Positions 1 to 8,404 are shown, counted from the first letter of the stretch. The stretch: DNA of 64,000 nt from Kocuria sp. cx-455 (GCF_014698015.1 NZ_JACXBS010000002.1:62001-126000); one strand, 5' to 3'. Notes: a model not told the origin generated them from the sequence alone. A program made the numbers and translations.

Positions 1-684
1 GGGTTCGTCATCGGCCACCCCGAACAGGACGACCCGATATGCCGGTTCATTGCCGCGAACGCGAACGTCAACGTGCTCAACATCGACTACGCCACCGCAC
101 CGCAGCTCCGATTCCCCGGACCGGTCGAGCAGGCCTATGACGTCGCCGTATGGGCGGCAGCGCCCGATCGTGCATGGAACGGCGATCTGCTGGCCATCGG
201 CGGGCAGTCTGCCGGTGGCGCCCTGGCCGCGGGCGCGGCCAGGCTCGCGTTCGAGAACGAGGCTCCACGGATAGCGGCACAGGTGCTCATGTACCCGGCA
301 CTGGACCTCAGCGTCCCCGCCAAAGCGAAGAAAAAGCCCGGCAAGGAGTCCTTCCTAGCTCGGATGGGCCCGATCTTCGACACGGTCTACTGTCCGGACG
401 AGAAGCTACGGGTTGACCGCTTCATTTCCCCGGCTGGAGAACACGACACGGTGTCGCTGGCCGGGATCGCTCCCGCCTTGGTCATCTCGTGTGAACGAGA
501 CATCCTCCAGGACGAAGCCGAGCGGTATGCGACGCGTCTTAGGGCTACCGGGTCGCTCATCGAACATCTGGAGCTGCCGGATGTCGGACACGGCTTCAAC
601 ATGCTCGGCGCCCCGCGCGAGGTGGTGCTACCGGTCTATCGACGCATCGCAGACGTGGTGAGTCAAGCACTGGATTCGAAATAG
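1..684 (+). CDS. alpha/beta hydrolase (HSL/acetyl-esterase type), 5' end outside window
   Basis: Carboxylic-ester hydrolase of the hormone-sensitive-lipase type; substrate unknown. The open frame runs from base 1 with no start, so only the last 227 residues are visible. The first residues (GFVIG) look like the end of the HGGGF oxyanion-hole motif. The nucleophile lies in GQSAGG (Ser at visible residue 70). The acid is probably Asp in CERDILQDE (about 167) and the base His in DVGHGFN (about 197). That completes a Ser-Asp-His triad in the usual order. It ends 30 bases before ychF, so the two could share a transcript. No signal peptide can be judged because the N-terminus is missing. Confidence 0.9.
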   Translation, partial: GFVIGHPEQDDPICRFIAANANVNVLNIDYATAPQLRFPGPVEQAYDVAVWAAAPDRAWNGDLLAIGGQSAGGALAAGAARLAFENEAPRIAAQVLMYPALDLSVPAKAKKKPGKESFLARMGPIFDTVYCPDEKLRVDRFISPAGEHDTVSLAGIAPALVISCERDILQDEAERYATRLRATGSLIEHLELPDVGHGFNMLGAPREVVLPVYRRIADVVSQALDSK

Positions 685-714
685 TCCGAGACTGCGGCGC
701 TAGACTGTCCTACC

Positions 715-1800
715 GTGGCTCTTACTATTGGAATTGTCGGTCTTCCCAACGTCGGTAAATCAACGCTGTTCAACGCGCTCACGCGCAACACGGTGCTCGC
801 CGCGAACTATCCGTTCGCGACCATCGAACCGAACATCGGTGTGGTGAACCTGCCGGATCCGCGTTTGAACACGCTCGCTGAAATCTTCGGCTCGGAGCGC
901 ATTCTGCCCGCCACGGTGTCTTTCGTGGACATTGCGGGCATCGTAAAGGGGGCCTCCGAGGGCGAAGGCCTGGGCAACCAGTTCCTGGCCAACATCCGTG
1001 AAGCGCACGCGATCGCCCAGGTGGTGCGCGCGTTCGACGACCCGGACGTGATCCACGTGGACGGTAAGATCGACCCCGCCTCCGACATGGAGACCATTAA
1101 CACCGAGCTGGTGCTCGCTGACCTGCAGACCATGGAGAACGCGATCCCGCGCCTGGAGAAGCAGGTCAAGATCAAGAAGGGTTCTCCCGAACAGCTCGCC
1201 GCCTACCAGGCCGCGCAGAGAGTGCTCGAGGAAGGCCGCACGATTTTCGAGGCCGCCGGTCCCGAGAAGCTCGAGCTCGATCAGTTGCGTGAGCTGAACC
1301 TGCTGACCGCCAAACCGTTCATCTACGTGTTCAACGCTGATGAAGGCGTGCTGGACTCGCCGGAACGCCAGCGGGAACTGGCCGATCTGGTCGCGCCGGC
1401 CCAGGCCGTGTTCCTGGACGCGAAGCTCGAGTCCGACCTCGTGGAGCTCTCCGATGAGGAAGCCCGCGAGATGCTGGAAATGTCCGGCCAGGATGAATCC
1501 GGCCTGGATAAGCTAGCCCGCACCGGGTTCCAGACCCTCGGCCTGCAGACCTACCTCACCGCCGGCCCCAAGGAATCCCGCGCCTGGACCATCAATAAGG
1601 GTGACACCGCGCCCAAGGCCGCCGGCGTGATCCACACGGACTTCGAGCGGGGCTTCATCAAGGCCGAAGTCGTGTCCTTCGACGACCTGGTGGCCGCCGG
1701 TTCCATGGCCGATGCCAAGGCTGCCGGCAAGGTCCGTATGGAGGGCAAGGATTACGTGATGGCGGATGGGGATGTGGTGGAGTTCCGGTTCAATGTGTAG
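715..1800 (+). CDS. ychF: redox-regulated ATPase YchF (Obg/TRAFAC family)
   Basis: Ribosome-associated ATPase of the Obg-related family; cytoplasmic. The 361-residue length is the family norm. The P-loop GLPNVGKS is at residues 9-16, the switch region contains DIAGIVKGASEGEGLGN, and the C-terminal TGS-like domain ends in DGDVVEFRFNV. GTG is the start because homology begins immediately with ALTIGIVGLPN. The last 33 bases (1768-1800) are copied several times over the next 8 kb, so the 3' end is an apparent integration site. The gene itself is intact: an insertion here leaves the C-terminal peptide unchanged. Confidence 0.97.
   Translation: MALTIGIVGLPNVGKSTLFNALTRNTVLAANYPFATIEPNIGVVNLPDPRLNTLAEIFGSERILPATVSFVDIAGIVKGASEGEGLGNQFLANIREAHAIAQVVRAFDDPDVIHVDGKIDPASDMETINTELVLADLQTMENAIPRLEKQVKIKKGSPEQLAAYQAAQRVLEEGRTIFEAAGPEKLELDQLRELNLLTAKPFIYVFNADEGVLDSPERQRELADLVAPAQAVFLDAKLESDLVELSDEEAREMLEMSGQDESGLDKLARTGFQTLGLQTYLTAGPKESRAWTINKGDTAPKAAGVIHTDFERGFIKAEVVSFDDLVAAGSMADAKAAGKVRMEGKDYVMADGDVVEFRFNV
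1768..1800 (+). repeat. ychF-end repeat, copy A (within ychF)
   Basis: Thirty-three bases with the core GTGGAGTTCCGGTTCAATG, encoding GDVVEFRFNV and TAG. This is the ychF 3' end and the reference copy for the family. Copy F (9378) matches it over the first 31 bases. It is probably the attachment junction (attB or attL) used by the cassettes that follow. Confidence 0.85.
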
Positions 1801-2264
1801 AAACCGCCAAAAAAACTCGCTGACCTGCGAAAACAGCATGGTGTCTGTAGGTGGCGAAATGCTCGTCACGTGCCCGTCTGACATCTGCTTTCGACTCAGG
1901 TCGCGTCTAAGCATCCGCATTCGGCGTCGCGGCAGGCGCGCCGCCTGCTTGGACGCGGTTGCGAGCACGTCCGGCTTTCTTGGTCATTCGGCGAGGTGCT
2001 GACTCACTGGTTGATTGGCGAGCGCTGCGACGGCGATGCGGTCTGCCACGAGTCGAGCGTGGCGAGCAACTCGCACGAGATAGTCCTGTTGCGCATGCGG
2101 TAGCGGAGCGTACCGATGGCTTAGTGTGCATCCGTGCGGGGCCGTCTGCGGCGAAGCGCGTCGTTGGGCTGCGCGAGCGACCGCATGAGTGGGACAACAT
2201 GACGACCTCAGACGGCTCGGATCAGCTTAGTCGGCGATGATCTACCGGTAGAGGAGAGTGGCGG
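1801..2264. other. non-coding stretch between ychF and first cassette gene
   Basis: No convincing gene on either strand. Short open frames here have arginine/serine-rich shadow compositions and no recognisable motif. No integrase fragment was seen. The stretch probably carries the promoter of the 2265 gene; a ribosome-binding sequence (GAGGAGAG) lies just before that start. Confidence 0.5.
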
Positions 2265-4103
2265 ATGAGCATGGGAGATTCGGTGAGCGACGCGATCAAC
2301 CCGACGTGGTGGGAGGACGTGCTGGCAGCGGCGTCGCTTGACGACCCCTATGAGCCGCCAGAGTTATTGTCATCGCATCTCGATCGGGCTGCTGCCGATC
2401 CGGCTGTCACTGGGCTTCACGAACTCGTGCTGCAGGCGTTGGCGATGGCGTCGTCGGCGATGTTGAACGTAGAGGACTGGTCAGACCCGTTCACGCCCGC
2501 GATGCAGTTCGGTGGCAAGCGGACGGTGATACCGGCGGACTTGAATCCTGAGCAGGTGGCGTTGCTGGCGCGTATAGCTCCGCTGATCAAACGTAATGAG
2601 CTGCGGGCTCGAGTCGCTGATGTCGCCTGGTTTTACGGCGACCGGTCGGACATCGCGATGTTGGACCGAGCCATCGACGCCTACCGGGCCGCGCCACTCA
2701 CGGGCGATGTGTGGTTCAACGTGAGGAAGGACGCTTGGGTTCGAGCCTTCGCGCTTGCGGCGCGGCGCGGCGCAGACGGCCACGCCCGGATGCAGGAGAT
2801 GTCGGACGCGTTGAAGGCTCAGGTCTTGGCCGGACAAATGACAGACAACTTCAGAACAGTGGGTTTCGCAGAAACCTTGCGCCAACACGGTCGTGTCGAC
2901 GCGGCCGGGTGCGTTGAGGTGCGCGAAGCCCTGTTCGGGCTCGCGGCAAGGGCGTCATCGGCAACGCCACGCCTCTCACGGCACCTCGAGCGTGAGGCGC
3001 TCGCATGGCTTGGTAGTTCGGACGCGGCGGCTGCGAACGCGGCGACCGAGCGCGTTGCGCGGACATACATCGTAGAAGCCGATGCCCGCGTTCAGACGGA
3101 CCCGAAGGCAGGCGCGCCGGTAGAAAGCCATTTCCTGGAGAAGGCCATCGCAGTCCTCCGAACCATCCCGCGCTCCTACCGGCTCGAGAACGGACTCGAC
3201 AAGGTCATTGACGACCTCCGCATTCGGCTCCGTGAGAGCAGGGAGTCCTCAATGGAGCAGATGATGCGCATCGAGTCGGACCCGATCGATCTGACTGATG
3301 CCGTGTCCTATGCACGGGCGCAAGTTTCGGGCCACGCGGACAAGTTCGACGCGCTCGCTGCATTTGCGACGCTTGCACCACCGCTAGACAAAGCCAGTAC
3401 GCGCGAAAACGCCGTGAAGATGCTGGAGGGCACGATCAGTCATATTTTTGGATCCTCTACGTTTTCCTCCGACTTCCGGAAGGTCGCATCGAGGCCCGGA
3501 TCGTCTGGTCAGGCCGATGAGGACGCGGTGTGGGCCGAGATGGTCCGCACGGTGTCCTTACATTCCCAACTGCTCGGAACGGGCATGATCCAGCCTGCGC
3601 AAGAAGTCTTGACTACTGAGCACCGGTTCAGCCGCCAGTACATGGTGTCGCTGTGCGTAGAGTCGCCGACGGTCCCTGAGGGGCACGAGACACTGTGGGG
3701 TCACGGGCTGGTGCTCGGCTTGAGCAAAAACTATGGCGCTGCGGTCTCTGTTCTGGTCCCTCAGTTGGAGCAGGTCGTGCGGGTTATGTTGAAGCGGAAT
3801 AACGTGTACACATTGTTCGTCGATGAGCACGGCGTGGAGAGTGAAAAGAGCTTAAACGCGCTTCTCGACATGACCGAGACCGAGAACCTCCTCGGTGCAG
3901 GGGTGGTCATGGAGATGAAGGCAATGTTGGTCGTCCAAGGAGGCCCGAACCTACGCAACGACGTCGCGCACGGCCTCCTTAATGACAACTCGGCGTGGAG
4001 TTACTCGACGCTCTACATGTGGTGGTTCTGTCTGCGGCTGGTTACGTGGCCGGTTATCCAGATGATAGACCGCACTCGTACGCAGTCAGCAGAGTCTGAG
4101 TAA
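2265..4103 (+). CDS. DUF4209-like protein with C-terminal HEPN-type motif
   Basis: A 612-residue soluble protein. The N-terminal two thirds are helical and match no enzyme I recognise. The C-terminal part (about residues 480-590) resembles DUF4209, which is related to the HEPN fold. It holds LRNDVAHG, a canonical R-x4-H pair (Arg564, His569) as found in HEPN ribonucleases. HEPN proteins are common effectors in abortive-infection and toxin systems, so RNA cleavage is a reasonable but unproven guess. ATG follows GAGGAGAG. It is the first and largest gene in the cassette between repeat copies A and B, and lies upstream of a membrane protein gene with which it may work. Confidence 0.75.
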   Translation: MSMGDSVSDAINPTWWEDVLAAASLDDPYEPPELLSSHLDRAAADPAVTGLHELVLQALAMASSAMLNVEDWSDPFTPAMQFGGKRTVIPADLNPEQVALLARIAPLIKRNELRARVADVAWFYGDRSDIAMLDRAIDAYRAAPLTGDVWFNVRKDAWVRAFALAARRGADGHARMQEMSDALKAQVLAGQMTDNFRTVGFAETLRQHGRVDAAGCVEVREALFGLAARASSATPRLSRHLEREALAWLGSSDAAAANAATERVARTYIVEADARVQTDPKAGAPVESHFLEKAIAVLRTIPRSYRLENGLDKVIDDLRIRLRESRESSMEQMMRIESDPIDLTDAVSYARAQVSGHADKFDALAAFATLAPPLDKASTRENAVKMLEGTISHIFGSSTFSSDFRKVASRPGSSGQADEDAVWAEMVRTVSLHSQLLGTGMIQPAQEVLTTEHRFSRQYMVSLCVESPTVPEGHETLWGHGLVLGLSKNYGAAVSVLVPQLEQVVRVMLKRNNVYTLFVDEHGVESEKSLNALLDMTETENLLGAGVVMEMKAMLVVQGGPNLRNDVAHGLLNDNSAWSYSTLYMWWFCLRLVTWPVIQMIDRTRTQSAESE

Positions 4104-4104
4104 G

Positions 4105-4253
4105 AATCGATGACGCCGGGCGCTGATGGTGAACACGTTCCATCTGGCCTAGGTGTCTCGTGACCCAGGTGTCTCTAGCTGCCTGAATGCGGGTGGACTC
4201 CTTTCCTGTGCCGGGGCTATCTACCACAGCTTCCGCTGCCCGAGTCATCGATT
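4105..4253. repeat. 10-bp inverted repeat flanking 129 bases
   Basis: AATCGATGAC at 4105-4114 is matched by its reverse complement GTCATCGATT at 4244-4253. The pair lies between two cassette genes and begins just after the stop of the DUF4209-like gene. It could bound a small insertion or form a long-range stem, but chance is not excluded. Confidence 0.35.
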
Positions 4254-4327
4254 GCTCGGTTACGAAATAAGGCGGAATTTAGGTCTAATGCGTAGTTTCT
4301 GATGCACTAATTAGATGGGAGTTTAAA

Positions 4328-4912
4328 TTGGACACGGGTACTTGGATCGGCCTCGTAGCGCTTCTCGTTGCGATCTTGGCTATTCCGACGACAATCTTCG
4401 CTACCCGGCAGTGGGGTACCCGTCGTGCTCATCTGGCGGTGGAAGTCTATGCAAATCCGCTCCTGCCGGTGGATGCGCGATCTGGATTGCTGGAGGTGAC
4501 GTATAGAGACATTCCAGTGGAGGAGCCGCACTTGGTGTCCGTGACGTTGCGCAACGTGGGCCCGCGGGATGTGGCGACCAAGATGTTCGACGGTGGGCGC
4601 TCGATCACGGTAAAGTTTGACCACACCTTCTACGGCATCACGGCGACGCAGGGAGACTTCGAAATTACTTCTCCCGGAATCGGCGCGAAGGAGGGTGCCA
4701 TAGTTTCGATGTCGCCCGGTCTCTTGAAGCGTGGTGAGTCGTGGTCTTTCAGTGCTGTTACCTCAGGGCCGGTCGATGTGACCGTGGACACGCCGTTGAT
4801 AGATACCGATGTACGTGCCGTCGAACGGGCTGAAGACAGCAGTTCCATGATCACGCTGAAGGTGAGTGCCTTCGGGGTCACTGCTGAGATTCCATTGCGC
4901 CGGGGAGCTTGA
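4328..4912 (+). CDS. membrane-anchored beta-rich protein of unknown function
   Basis: A 194-residue protein with one N-terminal membrane helix (about residues 6-26, WIGLVALLVAILAIPTTIF), a short basic ATRQWGTRR segment and then about 160 residues predicted to be mostly beta strand. TTG is the start: GGGAG lies 6 bases upstream and no nearer ATG is in frame. The layout (one helix plus a cytosolic sandwich-like domain) recalls small membrane effectors or sensors in phage-defence loci, but there is no diagnostic motif. It sits between the DUF4209-like gene and a truncated SLATT gene, in the same cassette. Confidence 0.65.
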   Translation: MDTGTWIGLVALLVAILAIPTTIFATRQWGTRRAHLAVEVYANPLLPVDARSGLLEVTYRDIPVEEPHLVSVTLRNVGPRDVATKMFDGGRSITVKFDHTFYGITATQGDFEITSPGIGAKEGAIVSMSPGLLKRGESWSFSAVTSGPVDVTVDTPLIDTDVRAVERAEDSSSMITLKVSAFGVTAEIPLRRGA

Positions 4913-4971
4913 AGACCATTGGTGAGCTACTCCTCCCAACCTGTCGGTGCATTTTTGTACAGTTGGTTTAG

Positions 4972-5189
4972 AGACTTGCAGCGGTTGCAAGTTACAAGCA
5001 GTTCTCACCATTCGCGTCCGCTTACTCGGTCGCTACAAAAGAATTCGGTGTTGAAGCATCAAGGTTGGAGGCCGTGACTGAGGCCGACTGGGCCTTATTT
5101 GCTGTAGATGCTGAGGAAGCCATCAGTCGAGAGCACACAACCTGGCTCGCATCGCGAACGGGGCGGTCTGTTCTGCCACCACCATTGTA
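4972..5189 (+). pseudogene. C-terminal remnant of a SLATT (DUF4231-like) membrane protein
   Basis: The frame beginning after the TAG at 4969 reads like the SLATT C-terminus: AVASYKQF, then EASRLEAVTEADWALF and DAEEAISREHTTWLASR, which match the conserved W...AEEAISREHT.W end of that family. The transmembrane N-terminal half is absent and no start is available, so this is a fragment. SLATT proteins are proposed pore-forming effectors of nucleotide-signalling defence. It lies 53 bases before repeat copy B, as if the cassette had once ended with this gene. Confidence 0.6.
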
Positions 5190-5241
5190 GGTGTCTCGGG
5201 GCGCGAAATTTCGGTCACATATTCCAAACAGCCCTACGTGT

Positions 5242-5274
5242 GGGGATGTGGTGGAGTTCCGATTTAACGTGTGA
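5242..5274 (+). repeat. ychF-end repeat, copy B
   Basis: Same 33-base length as copy A. It encodes GDVVEFRFNV then TGA but uses different synonymous codons (CGATTTAACGTG instead of CGGTTCAATGTG), so it is not a simple recent duplicate of copy A. The 11 bases upstream (AGCCCTACGTG) are shared with copy F. Confidence 0.85.
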
Positions 5275-5282
5275 CTGCCAGC

Positions 5283-5314
5283 TTGACTCTTCCTATAAAT
5301 GGAATATATATTCC
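5283..5314 (+). promoter_or_regulatory. promoter with palindromic operator for the NTase/HEPN pair
   Basis: TTGACT (5283-5288) and TATATT (5307-5312) are 18 bases apart. The -10 is embedded in the perfect palindrome GGAATATATATTCC (5301-5314), an obvious autoregulation site for the winged-helix protein encoded next. Transcription would begin at about 5319-5321, right at the GTG codon, so the mRNA is probably leaderless. Confidence 0.65.
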
Positions 5315-5320
5315 TGTTTT

Positions 5321-5914
5321 GTGAAGACTCACGCGCCACAGCTGACGCCGTTCGTGCGTTCCGATTCGGTCGGGGCGATCCTGGCTGAGCTACTCGGGCA
5401 CCCCGACCGTGAACTCTCGCTGTCCGAACTCGGGCGGCGTACCGGGGTGAGCGGGCCGGTTGTCCATCGCGAGGTAGGACGGCTCGTCGAGAGCGCAGTC
5501 CTGCTCGATCGCCAGGAGGGGCGCAATCGGCTCATTCGGGCGAACGGCGAGCATCCGCTTTTCGGCCCCATGCGCGATCTGATCGCAGCGACGTACGGGC
5601 CCGTTCCCGTGCTCCGTGATCTTTTTGATGGCGTCGATGGTGCGGACCAGGTACTGATTTATGGGTCCTGGGCGGCGCGGCGCGCCGGTCAAAGTGGTGC
5701 TTTCCCGAACGATATCGACCTGCTCGTGATCGGATCCGTGCCGCGCCGAGTACTCGCCTCGATCGCTACTGCCGCAGGTGAGCAATTGGATGTCCCCGTG
5801 AATGCGACACGACTGACTGCCGAAGAGTGGGATGCGGGCGATCCGTCGCCGTTCGTCGCGACACTCCGGTCGAGGCCGATTGTCGACGTGCTGACGGGCG
5901 AAGTCCATGCCTGA
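5321..5914 (+). CDS. winged-helix protein with MNT-type nucleotidyltransferase domain
   Basis: A 197-residue protein. Residues 15-75 form a winged helix (LSELGRRTGVSGPVVHREVGRL). Residues 105-190 form a minimal nucleotidyltransferase with GSWAAR (115-120) and DID (131-133), the Gly-Ser and Asp-x-Asp of the family. It is the likely antitoxin of the next gene, since MNT domains neutralise HEPN toxins by nucleotide transfer in characterised pairs. GTG 5321 is chosen because it starts right at the predicted transcription start; a longer frame exists upstream but crosses repeat copy B. It overlaps the HEPN gene by 8 bases, so translation is coupled. Confidence 0.85.
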   Translation: MKTHAPQLTPFVRSDSVGAILAELLGHPDRELSLSELGRRTGVSGPVVHREVGRLVESAVLLDRQEGRNRLIRANGEHPLFGPMRDLIAATYGPVPVLRDLFDGVDGADQVLIYGSWAARRAGQSGAFPNDIDLLVIGSVPRRVLASIATAAGEQLDVPVNATRLTAEEWDAGDPSPFVATLRSRPIVDVLTGEVHA

Positions 5915-6347
5915 GGTAATCGAGCAGATGGTGGCGAGTCGCCGCCTCGAACGCATCGAACCGAATCCAGCGCATGCGCTCGCGGTCGTGCAGACCGCGG
6001 AACGTCATATCATTACCGCGCGGGTGCTAGCCGGGACCGACGATCAGGGGATGGCTTTCACTGCTGCATACGATGGCGCGCGGAAGGCGATGGCCGCGGT
6101 GATCGCGATCGAGGGGTTGCGCGTGCGCCCCGTAGGAGGAGCTCACCGCAATACAGGGATCGCTGCCGCCGCCTACGTGACGGATCCGGCCCTCGGCGAT
6201 TTTGACTGGATGCGTCAGGTGCGAAACGCGACGGAGTATCCGGATCTAAATCGCCCGACGGCTACCGCGCGGGACGTAGCGGAGGCCATCGACGCGTCGA
6301 GCTCGATTATTACCGCCTGTGCCTCGTACATCGCCGAGCGGACGTAG
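5907..6347 (+). CDS. HEPN domain protein, putative toxin partner
   Basis: A 146-residue all-helical protein. Residues 20-75 resemble SAV_6107-type HEPN proteins (AHALAVVQTAERHIITARVL). The active-site region reads RNATEYP (Arg106 to Pro112): the Arg and Asn are there, but the expected His of R-x4-H is Tyr111. This subfamily may use a different residue or be inactive as an RNase. The start overlaps the end of the nucleotidyltransferase gene (ATGCCTGA). It is co-transcribed from the palindromic promoter at 5283 and forms the sole cargo between repeat copies B and C. Confidence 0.8.
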   Translation: MPEVIEQMVASRRLERIEPNPAHALAVVQTAERHIITARVLAGTDDQGMAFTAAYDGARKAMAAVIAIEGLRVRPVGGAHRNTGIAAAAYVTDPALGDFDWMRQVRNATEYPDLNRPTATARDVAEAIDASSSIITACASYIAERT

Positions 6348-6371
6348 CTCCGGCGGAGGTTGTACGGCTAC

Positions 6372-6404
6372 GGAACGTGGGTGGAGTTCCGGTTTAACGT
6401 CTAG
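6372..6404 (+). repeat. ychF-end repeat, copy C
   Basis: The 3' 24 bases (GTGGAGTTCCGGTTTAACG and on to TAG) match the ychF end and encode VEFRFNV plus stop. The 5' 9 bases have diverged. It lies 25 bases after the HEPN gene and 41 bases before the DUF262 gene. Confidence 0.8.
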
Positions 6405-6445
6405 CGGAATAACCTCGAGGAAAAAGAAATGAGGCGTCCGTAGCA

Positions 6446-8284
6446 ATGATCAAGTCAGCGAACCAGTATGCGGTGCACAGTCTCTTTAGCCACGAGGGCA
6501 ACGTTCTGTACAGGATTCCGCCCTACCAGCGGGAGTACTCATGGCACAAGCCTCAGTGGGAGGACCTGTTCGACGACCTGGTCGACGCCGACGGAGCGCA
6601 CTTCCTCGGCACGATCATCACACTAGATCAGACCACAGATGCCCTTGAAGGGAGCATTCTCCAAGTGGTCGACGGTCAGCAGCGGCTCACGACGCTTACG
6701 CTGCTCTTGGCTGCCGTGTATTCGGTGCTCAAAGAGCACATCGACGAACTCGACGACGACACGCGCACCGATGTCACCAATCTTGGTCGCCAATTGGTGC
6801 GCAAAGCGGATGGACAGCCAAGGGTGACGCCTCAGAAACAGGGACATAACCTCTATGACTATCTGAAGGTGCTCGAAGAGTCTGGGCTGCCGGTTGAGGG
6901 CGAATGGAAGCCCTACTACCCAAGCCGCAGGATCGCCAAGTGCTACCGATACTTCCGCTCCGCCATCCTTCGGCTCGCTGAGGCCGGTGAGCTGACCGAA
7001 ACGGAGGCGGCGCTCAGGGTGCACGAGTCGACGCTTCAGGCGGTCATTGTAAAAATTGAGGTCGCCAGCCATGCTGATGCGTTCATTCTCTTCGAGTCCC
7101 TCAATAACCGCGGGATGCCGCTCTCGCCCGTCGACCTGATTAAGAATCACCTCTTGGCCGAGTCCGAGAACAAGCAGATCATGAACGTGGACCAGGCCTT
7201 CAAGCATTGGAACGACATGCTGACCAGCCTTGGCGACAGTTACTCCACACAGGAGCGATTCCTGCGGCACTACTACAACGCGTTCAAATCGGATTTACCT
7301 GATGTGCCCAACGCCTCCGTCGCCACCAAGTCCAACTTGATCCGGGTCTACGAGAAGGTCTTAGAGCACGACCTGAAGAAGGTCATCGACGATCTCGTTG
7401 ACGCGAGTAGGATCTACGGCCGCATTAACTGCGTCGTTGAGCTCGACCAGCCGACCCTGCTAGACCGGGCGTTCCAACGACTCATGCGTGCCCAAGGCGC
7501 GCCGTCCTACGTTCTCCTGATGTGGCTCATGACAGTGCAGGAGGAACTGGGCATCTGCGATGCCCATGTAGAGGAAGTCGTGGACATGCTCACCAGTTTC
7601 TTCGTTCGTCGTAACTTGACTGGCTACCCGCCCACATACGCGCTGGCGAAGTTGTTCATGACGACCATCGATGATGTTGGTGGTGCCCGTGGCGTTGGCG
7701 TGCTTGAAGTCGTCGGAGAGAAATTGAGCTCCGTCTCTGCGTCCGACGACGAGTTCCAAGAACGCCTCAAGGGTCGCATTTACGAGGAGAACACCGATGT
7801 CGCACGGTTCGCCTTAACCACGCTGGCAGAGGACGGGATGACCAAGGAGACAAAGGTCGACCTGTGGCGTCAGGAGAAGAACCACTTCGTGTGGACAATT
7901 GAGCACATCCTTCCGCAGGGCGAGAACCTGCCAGCTGCGTGGAAGGAGATGCTTGGGGGCGAGGAGCTCGCTGCCCAGGTGCAGGAGGAGCACAAGCACA
8001 GGCTGGGCAACCTCACAATCACCGCCTATAACAGCAATCTGGGCAACAAGTCTTTTGTGGAGAAGCGTGATCGGCAGGACTCTAAGGAACGGTATATCGG
8101 TTACCGAAATGGACTCGCACTGAACGCGGAGCTGGTGATCCGCGACTCGTGGACCGGTGACGACATCGAACGACGCACGCAGGAGTTGGCGTCGCGGGTG
8201 CTGGCGCGTTTCCCCCTCCCCAATCGGAGGATTAGGTCGGCGTCTCCCGACGGAGACATGGTGGGTTCCCGGTCTAATGTTTAG
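6446..8284 (+). CDS. single-chain GmrSD-like protein (DUF262 + DUF1524), putative type IV restriction enzyme
   Basis: A 612-residue protein. The N-terminal DUF262 domain has IPPYQREYSW (24-33) and DGQQRLTTL (76-84), the ParB/Srx-like NTPase motifs. The C-terminal DUF1524 nuclease has WTIEHILPQ (483-491) and HRLGNLT near 517, an HNH-type His-Asn set. Single-chain members of this family cleave modified DNA, so defence against phages with modified bases is the likely role. The last ten residues (GDMVGSRSNV) are not typical of the family. They are a diverged version of the YchF tail, because the gene reads through repeat copy D in the same frame and uses its TAG. Confidence 0.9.
   Translation: MIKSANQYAVHSLFSHEGNVLYRIPPYQREYSWHKPQWEDLFDDLVDADGAHFLGTIITLDQTTDALEGSILQVVDGQQRLTTLTLLLAAVYSVLKEHIDELDDDTRTDVTNLGRQLVRKADGQPRVTPQKQGHNLYDYLKVLEESGLPVEGEWKPYYPSRRIAKCYRYFRSAILRLAEAGELTETEAALRVHESTLQAVIVKIEVASHADAFILFESLNNRGMPLSPVDLIKNHLLAESENKQIMNVDQAFKHWNDMLTSLGDSYSTQERFLRHYYNAFKSDLPDVPNASVATKSNLIRVYEKVLEHDLKKVIDDLVDASRIYGRINCVVELDQPTLLDRAFQRLMRAQGAPSYVLLMWLMTVQEELGICDAHVEEVVDMLTSFFVRRNLTGYPPTYALAKLFMTTIDDVGGARGVGVLEVVGEKLSSVSASDDEFQERLKGRIYEENTDVARFALTTLAEDGMTKETKVDLWRQEKNHFVWTIEHILPQGENLPAAWKEMLGGEELAAQVQEEHKHRLGNLTITAYNSNLGNKSFVEKRDRQDSKERYIGYRNGLALNAELVIRDSWTGDDIERRTQELASRVLARFPLPNRRIRSASPDGDMVGSRSNV
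8252..8284 (+). repeat. ychF-end repeat, copy D (forms the 3' end of the DUF262 gene)
   Basis: Diverged copy encoding GDMVGSRSNV and TAG, in the same reading phase as in ychF. It matches copy A at 24 of 33 positions, by eye. It is the real end of the DUF262-DUF1524 coding region, so the recombination site was inside or fused to that gene. Confidence 0.75.
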
Positions 8285-8317
8285 TGTTATTGACGATCTG
8301 CGTTAGGCGCTGGCCGG

Positions 8318-8404
8318 TTGATCAGATCGTACGGGGACAAGGAGACCGAGAGGCTGTCCAGAGGCGGGCGGGCGCACTCAATCGATAAGAGGAGGTGGAA
8401 CTCG
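8318..8404 (+). pseudogene. N-terminal remnant of HigB-type toxin
   Basis: From TTG 8318 the frame reads IRSYGDKETERL then RGGRAHSIDKR, the conserved start of HigB/RelE-type toxins (IRSFxDKxTExL). Only about 26 residues remain, after which the frame runs straight into the antitoxin gene. The remaining two thirds, with the catalytic region, has been deleted. The toxin is therefore dead while the antitoxin persists. Confidence 0.65.

Noticed and set aside
1959-2240. Coding potential in the gap after ychF
   Set aside because: Frames here have Arg/Ala-rich shadow compositions, no ribosome-binding site and no motif.
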